In this document: piece by piece, positions 63,266-64,000 of the stretch | How positions within the stretch are numbered: the stretch's first letter is position 1 | How the letters are laid out: each line of letters opens with the position of its first letter | Assembly (NCBI GenBank): GCA_026770575.1 | Contig: MU657195.1 | Span: 339,680 to 403,679 of the forward strand | Source of the DNA: Pelagophyceae sp. CCMP2097 | Taxonomy: Eukaryota > Sar > Pelagophyceae | DNA: 64,000 nt | Reading direction: 5' to 3' | Notes under the pieces: generated by a model | The model's database searches: none | Told to the model about the DNA's origin: nothing | The model's input: the letters and a program-made list of their open reading frames with translations, nothing else | Position numbers and translations under genes: made by a program

Positions 63266-63460
63266 GCCAAGTGAATGTTGCCTGTGACGAACCGGAACGC
63301 CTCCCCAGCGTGATAAGTCGCCACAACCAAAAATATGATTCTCGCAGCCGACTGAGGCCCGTGTGGGTCCCGCGCCTCGGCGGTACCCGTGCAGTCTCCC
63401 ATGTCGAACGACCATGCGCATCGGGGATCATCCGTTATGGGAACGGGGCGCTCTTCCGCG

Positions 63461-63799
63461 TTACGCGGCGCGCGCCGACACGAGGACCGCCGCGAGCTGT
63501 TCGACCGCCGCCGCGGCGCCGGCGAACCCCTTGGCCGCGGCGCGCTTGAAGAAGCGCAGCGCCTCGTCGAAATCCTGCGGCACGCCGTGGCCGTTTGCGT
63601 GACACACAGCGAGGTTGTAGAGCGCTTCGGCGTGGACCTGCGCAATGGCGAGCCGGTACCGCTTCACGGCTTCGTCGTACGACTGCGACACGCTGAGGCC
63701 GTGTGTGTGACACACGCCGAGGTTGAAGAGCGCGTATGGATGGCCTTGCGCCGCGGCGAGCTTGATCCACTTCACGGCTTCGTTGATCGACTGCGCCAC
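63461..63799 (-). CDS. Sel1-repeat protein, C-terminal exon
   Basis: About three Sel1 units: INEAVKWIKLAAAQGHPYAL, YDEAVKRYRLAIAQVHAEAL and FDEALRFFKRAAAKGFAGAA, with FNLGVCHTHG and YNLAVCHANG between them, then VSARAA and stop. An acceptor (GATACAG/GGGCGTGG, ~63807) fits as the start of a last exon. The preceding sequence is a separate Sel1 C-terminus with its own stop at 63839, so this could also be a duplicated tail. Sel1 repeats form alpha-solenoids for protein binding. The 3-prime flank (GGGATCATCCGTTATGG) is shared with the MYND-RING-Sel1 pseudogene at 58.85 kb. Confidence 0.5.
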   Translation of the reverse strand: MAQSINEAVKWIKLAAAQGHPYALFNLGVCHTHGLSVSQSYDEAVKRYRLAIAQVHAEALYNLAVCHANGHGVPQDFDEALRFFKRAAAKGFAGAAAAVEQLAAVLVSARAA

Positions 63800-63838
63800 G
63801 CCCCTGTATCTGTTATTGAAACGAAGCGCTCTTCCGCG

Positions 63839-64000
63839 TCACGCGGCGTGCGCCGCAGCGAGGTCCGCCAGGAGCATGTCGACCACTTGCGCAGCATCGG
63901 CGTGCCCCTTGGCCGCGGCGCGCTTGAAAAGACGCAGCGCCTCGTGGTCGTCCTGCGGCACGCCGAGGCCGTGTGCGTGACACGCGCCGAGGTTGAAGAT
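63839..64000 (-). CDS. Sel1-repeat protein, 3-prime end (runs off window)
   Basis: Reads IFNLGACHAHGLGVPQDDHE, ALRLFKRAAAKGHADAAQVV, then DLAAAHAA and stop at 63839. Same terminal layout as the copies at 58883 and 63461. The 5-prime part lies beyond base 64000. Confidence 0.6.
   Translation of the reverse strand: MFNLGACHAHGLGVPQDDHEALRLFKRAAAKGHADAAQVVDMLLADLAAAHAA

Noticed and set aside
1..64000. tRNA or rRNA genes
   Set aside because: I looked for cloverleaf-like GGTTCGA/TTCGAATC contexts and rRNA-like blocks and found none I could support by eye. A tRNAscan/Infernal run would be decisive.

Overview
The window reads as nuclear DNA of a GC-rich, intron-bearing microalga with a complex plastid. 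A stramenopile, most likely a pelagophyte of the Aureococcus type, fits best; this is inferred from gene content and not proven. Evidence: short spliceosomal introns (about 50-160 bp, donors often GTGCGT or GTGAGT, acceptors TAG/CAG, several GC-AG), a predicted plastid-lumen protein with ER signal, transit and Tat-type parts, and families of kelch, Sel1, MYND, C1q-like and LNR proteins. Much of the window is not coding. It is 12-42 bp minisatellite arrays and copies of a ~200 bp inverted-repeat element that recur in a fixed modular order. The arrays are in register with codons and so create long false ORFs on both strands.

Layout. 0-1 kb: repeat module. 1.3-5.4 kb (+): secreted cysteine-rich/C1q-like/LNR protein. 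7.0-15.9 kb (-): an eight-exon gene whose exon phases all fit, encoding signal peptide, two PstS-like solute-binding domains, one membrane helix and a complete glutaminase domain (1273 aa). 16.5-17.5 kb (-): unknown ORF. 18.2-20.1 kb (+): broken KCTD-type BTB/kelch gene. 20.5-22.6 kb (-): broken CCHC-knuckle locus. 22.6-23.9 kb (-): damaged SGF29-like tudor locus. 23.9-25.8 kb (-): M17 leucyl aminopeptidase. 26-27.3 kb (+): unrecognised multi-exon locus. 28.3-29.3 kb (-): secreted Asp/Tyr-rich repeat protein with a relic copy nearby. 29.6-40.5 kb (+): tRNA guanosine-2-O-methyltransferase subunit TRM11 in 14 exons, its start codon split by an intron. 42.1-54.4 kb (-): a kelch protein with roughly one kelch segment per exon. 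56.8-57.4 kb (-): a second kelch block. 58.9-59.9 kb (-): MYND-RING-Sel1 pseudogene. 60.1-61.5 kb (+): plastid-lumen protein. 63.4-64 kb (-): two Sel1 C-termini, the last running off the window.

Two results stand out. First, the solute-binding/transmembrane/glutaminase fusion looks like a membrane-anchored glutamine deaminase with an extracytoplasmic oxyanion sensor. Phosphate ligands are conserved in the first binding domain, and animal kidney-type glutaminase is phosphate-activated, so a phosphate-nitrogen link is an attractive inference. Second, the repeats form composite units in the order element, array C, array A, module M, element. These units fill the large introns of three otherwise intact genes (fusion gene, TRM11, kelch gene), stretching them to about 9-13 kb.
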